Origin: Anaeromyces robustus | Taxonomy: Eukaryota; Neocallimastigomycota; Neocallimastigomycetes; Neocallimastigales; Neocallimastigaceae | DNA: 64,000 bases | Assembly (NCBI GenBank): GCA_002104895.1 | Contig: MCFG01000045.1 | Location: forward strand, 186,001-250,000 | Reading direction: 5' to 3' | Part shown: piece by piece, positions 48,523 through 62,424 of the stretch | How the letters are laid out: each line of letters starts with the position of its first letter | Position numbering within the stretch: position 1 is the stretch's first letter | Notes under the pieces: generated by a model | The model's input: the letters and a program-made list of their open reading frames with translations, nothing else | What the model was told of the DNA's origin: nothing | Database searches by the model: none | Made by a program: the position numbers and the translations under genes

Positions 48523-50729
48523 TTTTTATGTATTATACTACTACTTTATACTCTCCAGTAGTATAATAATATTTGTATTTATCAGTTTTTTTTTTTTTTA
48601 TTATTAGTATAATTTTTTTTTTTTTTTTTATTTTTTTTATGATTCATAATTAACTTATCAACTAGCATTATCTTCATAAAGATGATAATGCTAGTTGATA
48701 AGTTTTTTGATACATCTAATTCAATTGCAGAGGACCTTCAAATTACATCTTCTTCTGAAATTAGGAAATCAATGTTCCATATGTCACGTAATATTTATTG
48801 TCTTCAAAGAATCAAAAGCTTGAAGTATCGATAAATTAAAAAGAGCCATTTGTATTATAAACCTAATCAATTTATTATCCTTGTTACATCTTATAATAAA
48901 TTATGCCAATCTATTCATAAAAAATGTAATGAATTTAGAAGACAAAACTATTTATTTTGGATTAAAGTAGGCTGCGAGGCTACCTTAAAAAATGACAGCA
49001 GAAAATCTTGGTCGTGGATTAAGAAGAATATTAAAAATAATAATCAGGAGTTATTTATACCTCATCCTATCAGAGACCATCAAAAATAACTTAGTGTATA
49101 GTACTAAGGATCCTTTCGAAAATTATTGCTTCTAGAATTTCTGAATATGGTATAAATCATGGATTCATCAGACCAGAACAATTTGTCTTTCGGAATAAGG
49201 AAGAATGTATTAGTCTTTATATCTCTATTCTTTCTATTTGTCAAAGACGTAAATTCAAAGGGGAAGATACTTATTTAGCTTTTCTGGATCTTAAAAAAGC
49301 TTACGATTCTGTGCCCATATATAACATCTTGTCGAAAGTATATACTCTTGGTATACAAGGAAAATGCTTTCAATTTTTGGAGAATCTATATCTGTCTTCT
49401 AAAGGTTAAAATTAATGAACAATTTTCTGATTCATTCAGTATATGTAAAGGAGTTCGACAAGGATGTCCCTTATCTCCTATACTTTTTAATTTGTTTATC
49501 AACGACATCTTCAATGATTGCCTGCATAATGGTGTGAAAATTGATACTGAATATTGTTGTGGAGGACTATTTGCTGATGATATTGTTCTTTGTGCCCCTA
49601 ATAGATCTCGTATGAACAAACTTCTTCGCTCAGTTGGTAAATGGGCTAAGGACAACGAGATGACTTTTGGAATTAATAAGTGTGCCACTTTAGCTGTTAG
49701 ACATGAAAATTCAGAATTTATTCTTAGAGAAGACCCTACCTTTTATTTAACAGGAATCGCAATCCCTAAAACAGATTGTTATACTTACCTTGGTGTTCCC
49801 TTTCACAAAACTCTAGATTTAAAATTCATTATTAATAAAATGAAAAATAAAATTAGTAAGGCTTTGTTTTCAATTCAAGGTTTTTTAAAAAATCATCTGA
49901 TTCCTATTCCTCTTAAAAGAACTTTATTCTCTGCAAAAGTTATAGGACAAGTTTCCTATTACGCACCTTTGTTTGGTTCTATAAACAATACTAGTTCTAC
50001 ACAAACAATTATTAACATAGGTTTTTATTGGATTTTAGGTTACTCAAAACCTAATTCTTTTGTTTCTATTTATTGCATTATCTCAAAGATAGTTAATAAT
50101 GTTGCTACAACAAGGAAATGGACTTGGGACAAAGAAAGTAAAATATTAAATGATAAATTAAACAATATTTCATCCTTTACTAAAGAAATTATGGAATTCT
50201 ATTGGGACAGAGACATGAACAGTGATAAATCAATTAAAGCTAAAACTTATAAAATGTACAACTTCGAAGAATCAAGGAATTACTTAAAGCTAAATCTAGA
50301 ATTTCCTGAATATAGCAAAGGTTTTAGGTGGATACTTAGGGCAAGATGTGGATATAAAATTGATACTAGAGTTGCTAAAGCTACGAAAATGATTAATAAT
50401 TCTTGTCCTAATTGTTGTTCATGTTGTTTCCATTGTGATAGTTATCAGAGAATTGACCATTGGTTTATAAATTGTTTCTTATTTAAAAATCTTTGTATTG
50501 ATCACTTCTCTGATCTAGATAGAAATTTTTTAATTTTTTAGATAGTCTTTTAAATATTTTTATACTACTTTTTTTTTCCCTCTAGTATTAATTATTATTA
50601 TCTGTAATATTTTTTTATTTTACTTTTATTTTTTTTTTTTAATATCATTTTTTTTCATTATGTGTTTTTTATGATTCATGTATTTTTATATTTAAATTCA
50701 ATAAAAGTGACGTACAAATTGTGTGCCAT

Positions 50730-50754
<25 letters not shown>
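48523..50754 (+). mobile_element. Defective LINE (non-LTR retrotransposon) with reverse transcriptase
   Basis: One ORF2-type protein is spread over three blocks. The N-terminal block (48682-49089) is interrupted by a TAA at 48832. The middle block (about 49105-49410, another frame) holds LSKIIASRI, PEQFVFRNKEE and the RT motif A LAFLDLKKAYDSVP. The last block (49348-50541) holds GVRQGCPLSPILFN, the catalytic FADD in GLFADDIVL, YLGVPF and a C-terminal knuckle (CPNCCSCC...DHWFINC). No endonuclease domain is visible, so the 5' end is lost, and a piece is probably missing between the first two blocks. The 3' end has AATAAA (about 50700) and GACGTACAAATTGTGTGCCA then poly(A). No clear target-site duplication. 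A perfect 20-bp inverted repeat stands at its 5' end. Confidence 0.88.
48653..48703. repeat. Perfect 20-bp inverted repeat at the LINE 5' end
   Basis: The left arm ACTTATCAACTAGCATTATC (48653-48672) and the right arm GATAATGCTAGTTGATAAGT (48684-48703) are separated by 11 bases. The right arm is LINE coding sequence (MLVDK), so the left arm is an inverted copy of it. Confidence 0.92.
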
Positions 50755-50761
<7 letters not shown>

Positions 50762-50950
50762 TATATATATAAATTTAATAGTGAATGGTAAAATAATAAT
50801 TTTATTATTAACTTTGATTAAATGAAATTTTTGAATATTTTTATTATGAAATAAAGTTTAGTGTATAGTTTATTTTATAACCTAATTTTTTTTATTCTCT
50901 TTTCATTTTCATTCAGTTTTAATTTTAATTATCAATAAAATTTATTGGAA

Positions 50951-50983
<33 letters not shown>

Positions 50984-51183
50984 TAAATAGATTATTCTCT
51001 CACAATATTTTTTTATTTTACTTTTATGTTTATTATTTTTTATTCCGGTTTTTTTTATATATTATTAATTATAAATTGTTTATAATAAAAAAAATGATCA
51101 AAATAATGTAAAAAAAAATAAAAAAAAAAATAAAAAAAAAAAAAAAATAACATTATATTATAATAACACAATTATTATATACG

Positions 51184-54100
51184 ATGACAATTCAAAATAT
51201 TTTATTAATTCTATTACTAATATATTTAATTGGTTAGTTATATATTGATAAATAAAATAAAATATATATATATTAAATAGTATTTTGTAAAAGTACATAA
51301 TAATAAAAAAGTCATTTAATAATTATAAATATAAAAAAATTATTATTATAATAATAATACTATATATATATAAGATTTTAGTAAAGAAATAGAATTAAAT
51401 GTATTCGCATATGTAGTTGATGAAGGCCTAGCTTTTAAAGCATATATCGATGAATTTAATCAATATGCAAAAGATAATAATATAGGTATAAATGCAATAT
51501 TAAATATTATGACAGAAAAAAATTTTACATTATCATTGGAAAATTCTTATTTAATGGTGGAATCTTTACTTAAAAAAAAAAAAATAAATATGATATATAT
51601 TTTTATGATATTACATATATCAAAAATTATAGTTCATATTTATTAGATTTAAAAGATTTAATACCAAGAGAACATTTAAATATGTTTGATGAAAATGTAC
51701 TTTCTCAAATGTCTTATTATGAGGATAAACTAGTAGGACTTGTATGTTTTTTTTTTTTTTTTTGTTATTTTATTATTATTAATATTATAATTGTTATAAT
51801 TATTATTCACAATTATTTTTATTTATTTTTTTTTTTTTGTATTTATTGTTCACAATTAATTTTTTTGTATTTATTATTTATAATTATTTTTATTTTTTTT
51901 TTGTATTTATTATTTCATAAATATTTTATTATATCTTATATGTATTTCTTTTTCTAGCCATCTTCAATATGTCTTTCTACACTATATGCAAATAAAGTTT
52001 TATTAGATAAATATAATAAAAGAATACCAAAAACATGGGATGAATTAATAGAGACAAGTAAAGAAATTATTGAAAAAGAAAAAAAATTAAATAACACAGG
52101 TTTAGTGGGATATAATGGTTTCATGTATGGTTAATATATTTAATACTATATAATATATAATAAAATAGAATATATATAATATAATAAAAGTACATAACAT
52201 ATATATATATATATTTATTTATTTATTTATTTTAATATAAAATTTAATATATATTAAACCATCTTTTATTTATTTTGTATAAATAAAAAAAATTGATTTA
52301 GATGCTGATAATGGTTTATGTTCAATTTATGAATTTATATATTCATGTAGAGAATCATATGACGCTCCTTTTCCTGAATTAACTAGTGAAACTACAGTAA
52401 ATGCTTTAAAATTACTTAAAAAAGTAAAAACAGAAGTTTCATCAGGTAAAAAATATTAATATTTTGAAATTATTAAATAATTTATATAATACAAATAAAA
52501 TTAAATTTATAACAAAGTCTCTTTAATTTATTTAATTTGTTTAATTTTATTTTATTTATTTAATTTATTTAATATGTTTAATTTTATTATATTTACTTAA
52601 TTTATTTAATTTTATTTAATTTATTTAAATTTATTAATAATAAAAAAAAAAAAAAAGATGAAATATTTCGTTCTGATTCATTTATGGATATAAATTTATT
52701 TACAGGAAGAGGTATATTTATAAGATATTGGTTTATTTATAGATTATTAAATATAGAAAATTTTCCTTATGTTATATCAAGTTTACCTGGTATTAAAGAA
52801 GGTATATCAAGTGCTGCTTTTACTGGTTATAATATAGGAATAGTTAAAAACATAGATGAAAAGAAAAAAGAGGCTGCATTAATATTTATATAATTTATAA
52901 CATCTAGAGAAGTTCAAAAAAAATTAGTACTAAAAAATTTAATTGTATCTGCTATATTATCCTTATATTATGATGAAGAAGTTTGTTCCACTATTCAAAA
53001 TTGTCAATATTTTAGAAATGTACAAGCGATAGGAAAACCACTAAATGTAACTGATGATTATATTGATTATTCAGAAAAATTTACAAATTATTTTTATGAA
53101 TATTTATATGGAGATGGAACTGAAACAGAAGAAAATGTTTTAAAAAAATTAAATGATATTACTAAAATTTATTATATTGATATTAATTCAAAAGAAACCT
53201 ATATTGGATTAATAATATTAATTTTATTTTCAATTACTTTCATTATGATGATATTATCTTTAATGTTTTTATTTTTAAAAAAATATGAAGGATTATTTAT
53301 ATTTCTATCTAAACCAAGTTGGATAATGATTATTATTGGAATTATTATGATTTTATCCTCAGGTTTTACATATTATGGGAAAATTATGAACTATAAATGT
53401 CATTTAAATAATATTTTAATTTCTTTAAGATTTACATTTATTTATATTCCTATATTATATAAATTTATAATTTATTTTCCAGAAAGTAATAAATATTCTA
53501 CATGGATTCAAAATCATAAAATATTATTTTTTTCGAGTTTTATATTATTAGATATCTTCATTAATGGGTTAATCTTAATGAAACCTTTTGGTATTGAAAA
53601 TGTTATCATTAATGGAGGAGAAAATTTTCAAACATGTTATCCAAAAAATTCATTAGTTATAATAGTTATTACATTTATGATTATTTATAAATTGATTATG
53701 ATTGCTATTTTATTATTATTACTATTTATTGAATGGAATGCAATAGATCCTTTTTATGATATGAAATTTATTGGATCTTCTATTTTTATTAATTTAATAT
53801 CTTTTTCTATTCATTTTATTTTATATTTTTTTTTATTATCAATAATTATATTTGGAATTTTACAATACATGAAATTATTATTTATGCTATTTCAATTACA
53901 AATTATATTACATTATATGGTGTTAAATTAATATTTCCAAAACTTTTGAAAAAAGATGAAATTAATGAAATTATTAAAAATATTAGAGTTCATGAATCAT
54001 TTTTAAAAAATATGAATAGTACAATAACAAATAATTCTTCTAGTATTAAAAATGAAAAAAATGAAGAAAATAAAGAAATTAATCATATATCAAAATCATT

Positions 54101-54206
54101 ACAGTCAAGACCATCGATTATATCAAATTTATCAAATAGAAATTCTTTATATTCCAAAATACTTCATTGTCATTATCATTATCCAAATAACCTTGAAAAA
54201 TATTAA
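51184..54206 (+). pseudogene. Receptor copy 1: solute-binding domain / class C 7TM fusion, pseudogene
   Basis: The exons match copies 3 and 4: 51184-51232, 51375-51741, 51958-52129, 52302-52445 and 52658-54206, with GT...AG introns. The product would have a signal peptide, a periplasmic-binding-protein-like ectodomain (PKTWDELIETSKEI, LPGIKEGISS, YNIGIVKNID) and seven helices of class C GPCR type. Compared with copy 3 it has three lesions: one base lost in an A run near 51572-51584 (exon 2), a TAA at 52891-52893 in exon 5, and one base lost near 53835 before the last helix. It still closely resembles copy 3 throughout, so inactivation is recent. Confidence 0.85.
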
Positions 54207-54263
54207 AACAAAAAAATATAAATAAAATATATATATTATAATATTTCGATGTTTTTTTTTTTT

Positions 54264-54488
<225 letters not shown>

Positions 54489-54578
54489 GAATAAGAATAA
54501 TAAATACTTTAGTAATAACTGATATAAAATATAACTATGAACGATAATTCATTATATTAATAAAATTTATTCTACATA

Positions 54579-55501
54579 ATGATAATTCAATATTTCATTA
54601 TATTATTATTAATTCAATTAATTTATTAAATTGGTATTTATAAAATATAATATATATATATTATAAAAAAATAATAACTATATAACTATAATAATAAATA
54701 TACTTATATATATACATATAAAAGCTTTAGTGAAGAAGTAGATATAAATATATTTGCATATTCAGTTGAAGATGGTTATAATTATAAAGCATATGTTGAT
54801 GGATTTAATCAATATTCTAGAAAAAATAATTTAGATATTAAAGTAGAATTAAATCTTATGACAAAAATAATTTTACAGTATCATTTGAAAATTCTTATAT
54901 AATGGTGGAATCTTTACTTAAGAAAAAAAATCATAAATATAATGTATTTATTTCTGATTATACGTATTTAAAAAATCATAGTCCATATCTATTAGATTTA
55001 AAAAATTTATTTCCTGAAGAACATATAAATATGTATAATAAACAAGTTCTTTCTCAAGCGTGTGAATATGATGGCAAACTTTTAGGATTTGTACGATAAA
55101 ATATTTTTTTTTCTTTTTACTTTCTTTAATAGTTATTTTATTTTTTATTTATTTATTTATTTATTATTATTAACAAAGAAAAATTCTTTTTATTATTTAT
55201 ATAACATTTAATATATATCAATTATTTTTAATTATTTAAATAACTTTTATTATATATCTATTATTTTTATTATTATTAATTAAGTTTTTTTTATATATAT
55301 GGTTTATCTAGCCAATTTCACTTTGTTATACAGCAATATATGCAAATAAATATATATATATATATAATTATTATTTGATAAATATAATAAAAGTATACCA
55401 CAAACATGGGATGAATTAATAGAAACAAGTAAAGAAATTATTGAAAAAGAAAAAGCATTAAATAATACAGATTTAGTTGGGTATAACAGTTTTATGTTTG
55501 T
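54579..55501 (+). pseudogene. Receptor copy 2: 3'-truncated pseudogene
   Basis: This copy is homologous to exons 1-3 of copy 4. Exon 1 begins at ATG 54579 and has TAA at 54627-54629 where copy 4 has TTA. The base after the exon 2 acceptor is lost (AAAAGCTTTAG against AAAGGCTTTAG). One base is missing in the ACAAAAATAAT stretch near 54862. The remainder of exon 2 (to 55090) is open and reads KKKNHKYNVFI and YLLDLKNLFPEEH. Exon 3 (from 55312) carries a TA-repeat insertion near 55349-55366, and its donor site is altered near 55500. Exons 4 and 5 (rest of the binding domain and the whole 7TM core) are absent because the duplication junction falls in intron 3. It is not functional. Confidence 0.85.
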
Positions 55502-55635
55502 TAAATAAATTTTTGATTCTATATATATTTCATATTATTTTTTTTATTTTATATTTTATATTAATTTTTTTTTATTTTAATTTAATTTTAATTTTATTTT
55601 ATTTGATAATTATTTTCAATATTTTGATAAAATAA

Positions 55636-55812
55636 AAAATAATAAATTTTAATCTAATAATTTTCTATTAATTTTTTTTATTTATTTATAATTAAAAATA
55701 ATAAATTTTAATCTAATAATTTTCTATTAATTTTTTTTATTTATTTATAATTAAAAATAATAAATTTTAATCTAATAATTTTCTATTAATTTTTTTTATT
55801 TATTTATAATTA
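55636..55812. repeat. 59-bp minisatellite, three copies (unit B only)
   Basis: Copies phase at 55641, 55700 and 55759. Each contains AATAAATTTTAATCTAATAA and TTTCTATTAATTTTTTTTAT. Unit A has a single copy at the same place (about 47882-47945). Confidence 0.9.
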
Positions 55813-56258
55813 AAAATAAATAAAAAAAATTATTTTCTAGTAATAATAATTCATTAAGAAATTTTATATATAAAATTTCTTATAATAAAATAAAAAAAAT
55901 AAAATAAAATAAAAATAAATAAATAAATAAATAAATAAAATATATAGTATAAGAAGTAAAAATAAAAGTAATTGTATAAATATAAAACAAAAAAGTTATT
56001 TAAAAAAATATAAATGATAAAAAAAAAAATAATAATATAAAACAGATGTAAAAAAAAAAAAAAATAAAAATATCAAAATATTAAATAATAGAGATTATAA
56101 AAAAAATTTTTTTTAAAGGTATTTGTTCATTAAATTTACTTAAAAAAATATTTATTTATTTTACTTTATTAAATTATAATTTGAATATTAATTGTGTTCT
56201 TTAAAAAAAAATAATTATGAAAGATAATATTTTGTTTTGTCATTGATTTACAATATAC

Positions 56259-56575
56259 TAGAAATGATGACGATTACCCAAGGGAAAGTTTAGTGAACAC
56301 CACACTATCTTTAATTCAGATGTTACTTCTTTGTTTTATATTATTTTACCATTTAGAGAGGAGTGAAATCCGAATATTACCCTACACTAAAATTTTAATT
56401 ATTTCAGACATTTATTATATTTTTCTTTATATTAAATTTATGTTATAGATCATTTAGATAGTATTTTTTTTTATTTTAATCTATTTTTAATTTATGTAAT
56501 AAATCTAAACGTATTAAATACAATTTATAATAAATAAAAAAAAAAAAGCATGGAACTGTATTCTTTTCCTTTTAG

Positions 56576-56609
<34 letters not shown>
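56259..56609 (+). mobile_element. 5'-truncated poly(A) retroposon, copy 2 (unit B only)
   Basis: It is nearly the same sequence as 23923-24255, from CTAGAAATGATGA through ACCATTTAGAGAGGAGTGAA to the TTTTAGTCT poly(A) end. It is flanked by an 18-bp target-site duplication, CATTGATTTACAATATAC, at 56241-56258 and 56610-56627. It is shorter at the 5' end than copy 1, as expected for incomplete target-primed reverse transcription. Confidence 0.88.
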
Positions 56610-56612
<3 letters not shown>

Positions 56613-57006
56613 TGATTTACAATATACACTTTATTTCTGATCAATTATAAACTTTAAAAAGGCTAACCATAAAAACTTTTATTGCTTATAATAATTAATA
56701 CATTTATAATTATATATATATTTTTTTTTCAATTATAGTGAATGGTTATTTTATTATTACTAACTTTTATTAAATGAAATTTTTGAATATTTTTATTATG
56801 AAATAAAGTTTATTGTATAGTTATTTTATAACCTAATTTTTTTTTTTTACTTTACTTTTACGTTTATTTTTTTTTATTATAAACAATTTATAATTAATAA
56901 TAATTAAAAAACTGTAACAAAAAATAATAAATATTTATTAAAATAATGTAAAAAAAAAATAAAAATAAAAGATAACATTTTATTATTATAACACAATTTA
57001 TTATTT

Positions 57007-59932
57007 ATGATGATAATTCAAAATATATTATTAGTTCTATTAATATATTTAATTGGTTAGTTATATATTGATAAATAAAATAAAAATTTCTATACAAATA
57101 TAAATATATATATTAAATAGCATTTTGTAAAAAGTACATAATAAAAAAAATCATTTAATAATATTAAGTATAAAAAATTATTATTATAATAATACTATAT
57201 ATATAAGATTTTAGTAAAGAAATAGAGTTAAACGTATTAGCATATACAGTTGATGATGGCATAGCTGTTAAAACATATATCGATGGATTTAATCAATATG
57301 CAAAAGATAATAATATAGATATTAATGCAGTATTAAATATTATGACGGGAAAAAAATTTATTGAATCTTTTGATAATCATTATTTTATGATTGAATCCTT
57401 ACTTAAGAAAAAAAATAATAAATATGATATATATTTTTATGATATTACATATATCAAAAATTATAGTCCATATTTATTAGATTTAAAAGATTTAATACCG
57501 AAAGAACATTTAAGTATGTTTGATGAAAATATACTATCTCAAATGTGTTATTATGAGGATGAACTAGTAGGACTCGTATTGTATTTTTTTTTTTTTTATT
57601 TTATTATTATTATTATAATTGCTATAATTGTTATTCACAATTATTTTTATTTTTTGTATTTATTACTTATTAAGTATTTTATTATATCTTAAATGTATTT
57701 CTTTTTCTAGCCTTCTACAATATGTCTTTCTACACTATATTCAAATAAAGTTTTATTAGATAAATATAATAAAAGAATACCAAAAACATGGGATGAATTA
57801 ATAGAGACAAGTAAAGAAATTATTGAAAAAGAAAAAAAATTAAATAACACAGGTTTAGTGGGATATAATGGTTTCATGTATGGTTAATATATTTAATACT
57901 ATATAATATATAATAAAATAGAATATATATAATATAATAAAAGTACATAACATATATATATATATATTTATTTATTTATTTATTTTAATATAAAATTTAA
58001 TATATATTAAACCATCTTTTATTTATTTGTATAAATAAAAAAAATTGATTTAGATGCTGATTTTGGTTTATGTTCAATTTATGAATTTATATATTCATGT
58101 AGGGAATCATATAATGCTCCTTTTCCTGAATTAACTAGTGAAACTACAGTAAATGCTTTAAAATTACTTAAAAAAGTAAAAACAGAAGTTTAATCAGGTA
58201 AAAAATATAAATATTTTGAAATTATTACATAATTTATATTAATACAAATAAAATTAAATTTATAACAAAGTCAATTGTTTTTCTTTATTATATAATGTAT
58301 TATAAGTTAAAAAAAAAATAATTCATTTTTTTATTTAATTTTATTCAATTTATTTAATTTTATTAATAAAAAAAAAAAGATGAAATATTTCGTTCTGATC
58401 CATTCAGAGATATAAATTTATTTTCAGGAAGAGGTATATTTATAAAATATTGGTTGATTTATGGATTATTAAATATAGAAAATTTTCCTTATGTTATATC
58501 AAGTTTACCTGGTATTAAAGAAGGTATTTCAAGTGCTATTTTTACTGGTTTTAATATAGGAATAGTTAAAAACATAGATGAAAAGAAAAAAGAGGCTGCA
58601 TTAATATTTATAGAATCTGTAACTTCTAGAGAATTTCAAAAAAAATTAGTACTAAATAATTTAATTATATCTGCTATGCTATCTTTATATTATGATGAAG
58701 AAGTTTGTTCCACTATTCAAAATTGTGAATATTATAGAGATGTACAAGTGATAGGAAAACCACTAAATGTAACAGATGATTATATGGATTATTCAGAAAA
58801 ATTTACAAATTATTTTTATGAATATTTATACGGAGATGGAACTAAAACAGAAGAAAATGTTTTAAAAAAATTAAATGATATTACTAAAATTTATTATATT
58901 GATATTAATTCAAAAGAAACCTATATTGGATTAATAATATTAATTTTATTTTCAATTACTTTCATTATGATGATATTATCTTTAATATTTTTATTTTTAA
59001 AAAAATATGAAGGATTATTTATATTTCTATCTAAACCAAGTTGGATAATGATTATTATTGGAATTATTATGATTTTATCCTCAGGTTTTACATATTATGG
59101 GAAAATTATGAACTATAAATGTCATTTAAATAATATTTTAATTTCTTTAGGATTTACATTTATTTATATTCCTATTTTATATAAATTTATAATTTATTTT
59201 CCAGAAAGTAATAAATATTCTACATGGATTCAAAATCATAAAATATTATTCTTTTCGAGTTTTATATTATTAGATATCTTCATTAATGGGTTAATCTTAA
59301 TGAAACCTTTTGGTATTGAAAATGTTATCATTAATGGAGGAGAAAATTTTCAAACATGTTATCCAAAAAATTTATTAGTTATATTAGTTATTACATTTAT
59401 GATTATTTATAAATTAATTATGATTGCTATTTTATTATTATTACTATTTATTGAATGGAATGCAATGGATCCTTTTTATGATATGAAATTTATTGGATCT
59501 TCTATTTTTATTAATTTAATATCTTTTTCTATTCATTTTATTTTATATTTTTTTTTAATTATCAATAATTATATTTGGAATTTTACAATACATGAAATTA
59601 TTATTTATGCTATTGCAATTACAAATTATATTACATTATACGGTGTTAAATTAATATTTCCAAAACTATTGAAAAAAGATGAAATTAATGAAATTATTAA
59701 AAATATTAGAGTTCATGAATCATTTTTAAAAAATATGAATACTACAATAACAAATAATTCTTCTACTATTAAAAGTGAAAAAAAAGAAGAAAATGAAGAA
59801 ATTAATCATATGCTAAAATCATTACAGTCAAGACCATCGATTATATCAAATTTATCAAATATAAGTTCCATATATTCAAAAATACTTCATTTTCATTATC
59901 ATTACAATTCTTCAAGTAGCATTGAAAAATAA
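57007..59932 (+). CDS. Receptor copy 3: solute-binding domain / class C 7TM fusion, one nonsense codon
   Basis: Five exons: 57007-57055, 57208-57575, 57711-57882, 58054-58197 and 58380-59932 (intron phases 1, 0, 1, 1, all GT...AG). The signal peptide is MMIIQNILLVLLIYLI. The ectodomain resembles bacterial extracellular solute-binding proteins (family 1, sugar-binding type): DGFNQYAKDNNIDINA, IPKTWDELIETSKEII, LPGIKEGISS, FNIGIVKNID and EAALIFIESVTSREFQKKL. Seven hydrophobic helices follow, beginning ETYIGLIILILF and ending YGVKLIFPKL. The Cys of helix 3 (NYKCHLNN) and the loop-2 Cys (FQTCYPKN) give the class C disulfide pair. The tail is Ser/Asn-rich (RPSIISNLSN). The only lesion seen is TAA at 58191-58193, four bases before the exon 4 donor, where copy 1 has TCA. 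It is therefore a very young pseudogene, a segregating null, or a sequencing error. Confidence 0.82.
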
Positions 59933-61110
59933 CAAAAAATATAAATAAAATATAAATATTATAATATTTGTATGTTTTTTTTTAAATAATAATAATAATA
60001 ATAATAATAAAATTTTTTAATAAATATAAAAGTTTAAATAAATTTACATATTTCAAATATTCTCAGTGAATCAATAATTACAAAATTAAACTTTTTACAT
60101 TTCTTTATATAATTTTATTTAACAAAAGAGAAAAAAAAGGAATAATAAATATTTTAGTAATAACTAATATAAATTATAATAACTAAAAAAATATGAAAAA
60201 AAAAAAAAAAAAAAGAAAGAAAGAAAGATTAAGATGGATAATTTATGTATCTTTATTTTAAAATTATTTTAATTTTTTATAATTTTCTATTTAAAGTTAA
60301 CTTTTATAATGAAAGAAAGAAATGATAAATAATTAAAAAGATATTTTTTATTCATATTTTATTATAAAATATTTTATCTTTTAACTTAATAATATATAAA
60401 AGAATTTTATTTTATTTTATTTTATTTTATTTTATTTTATTTTATTTTATTTTATTTTATTTTATTTTATTTTATTTTATTTTATTTTATTTTATTTTAT
60501 TTTATTTTATTTTATTTTATTTTATTTTATTTTATTTTATTTTATTTTATTTTATTTTATTTTATTTTATTTTATTTTATTTTATTTTATGTTATTTCAC
60601 TTAAAAGTAAAATAACATAAAATAAAATTAAAGAATTCATAATATTAAAAATATAAAATAAGAGGATATATATTTTTATAAAATAAAATTTTCATAGTAT
60701 TATAAATAAAAAACAAAAGAAATTAATCAAAAAAAGAAAATTCTTTTTTATATTTAAATACTTTTTTTTTTATTTAATTACTTATTTATTAAGAAAGTAA
60801 TATTAAAAATAAACAAATAAAAAATATATAAATAATAAGAATGAAACAAAATTTAAAAAATAAAAAAATTTAAATAATTACATAAAAAATTAAAATTACA
60901 ATTTTTAAACTTTATCTTTTTCATAACTATAATATTCTTAAAAATTTTTTTATGCCCTTTGTTTTTTTTCCAAGATTAAAATAATAATAATAACAATAAG
61001 AATGTAGAAAAATTATATATTTTAAATATTTAATTAAATGAAAAATAAGATAAATATAAAATATAACTATGAACGATAATTTATTATATTAATAAAATAT
61101 ATTCTACATA
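59933..61110. other. Intergenic within unit B; long TTTTA array
   Basis: The block 60180-61050 has no counterpart in unit A. It contains the TTTTA array and a near-perfect inverted repeat at its end (about 60581-60628). No gene was recognised. Confidence 0.6.
60405..60590. repeat. (TTTTA)n microsatellite, about 37 copies
   Basis: Uninterrupted TTTTA pentamer array. It runs into ATTTTATGTTATTT, which pairs with downstream AAATAACATAAAAT. Confidence 0.96.
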
Positions 61111-61675
61111 ATGATAATTCGATATTTCATCATATTATTATTAATTCAATTAATTTATTTAATTGGTATTTATAAAATATAATATATATATACATATTAT
61201 AAAAAAAAAATATAATAACAACTAATAATTAATATACTTATATACATATATATAAAGGCTTTAGTGAAGAAGTAGATATAAATATATTTGCATATTCAGT
61301 TGAAGATGGTTATAATTATAAAGCATATGTTGATGGATTTAATCAATATTCTAGAAAAAATAATTTAGATATTAAAGTAGAATTAAATGTTATGACAAGA
61401 AATAATTTTACAGTATCATTTGAAAATTCTTATATAATGGTGGAATCTTTACTTAAGAAAAAAAATCATAAATATGATATATTTATATATGATTATACGT
61501 ATTTAAAAAATTATAGTCCATATCTATTAGATTTAAAAAATTTATTTCCTAAAGAACATATAGATATGTATAATAAACAAGTTCTTTCTCAAGCGTGTGA
61601 ATATGATGGCAAACTGTTAGGATTTGTACGATAAAATAGTTTTTTTTTTTCTTTTTACTTTCTTTAATAGTTATT

Positions 61676-61706
<31 letters not shown>

Positions 61707-62392
61707 TTATTATTAATAAAGAAAAATTCTTTTTATTATTTATATAACATTTAATATATATCTATTATATTTATTATTATTAATTAATTTTTTTTTAAAT
61801 ATATGGTTTATCTAGCCAATTTCACTTTGTTATACAGCAATATATGCAAATAAAGTTTTATTAGATAAATATAATAAAAGTATACCACAAACATGGAATG
61901 AATTAATAGAAACAAGTAAAGAAATTATTGAGAAAGAAAAAGCATTAAATAATACGGATTTAGTTGGGTATAACGGTTTTATGTATGGTAAATAAATTTA
62001 TGAATATATTTATAAATATATTTCTATATATATTTCATATTATTTTTTTTTTTTATTTTATATTTTATTTTATTTTATTTTATTTTACTTTATTTAATTA
62101 AGTAAAAAAAATTTAATTAATTATATAAAACTATATATATTTAATATTAATGAAAAATTATCCATTCAATATAGATGCTGATAACGGTTTATGTTCAATA
62201 TATGAATTTATATATTCATGTAGAGATTCCATTGATTCACCTTTTCCTGAATTTACTAGTGAAACTACAGTAAATGCTCTAAAATTACTTAAAAGAATAA
62301 AAAATGAAATTTCATCAGGTTAGAGATAAATAAATTATTATAAGAGAATTTTTAATAAAATTTAACTATATTTTATGAATATGATTAATTTT

Positions 62393-62424
<32 letters not shown>

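Larger units (their letters stand above)
55566..57006. other. Left part of duplication unit B; no gene
   Basis: It holds the 5' flank shared with unit A, a three-copy 59-bp minisatellite (55636-55812), a retroposon (56259-56609) and the upstream region of receptor copy 3. Confidence 0.65.

Noticed and set aside
51682-51957. 91-codon frame continuing receptor exon 2
   Set aside because: The second half is T-rich intron 2 read through; comparison with the other copies places the exon end at 51741.
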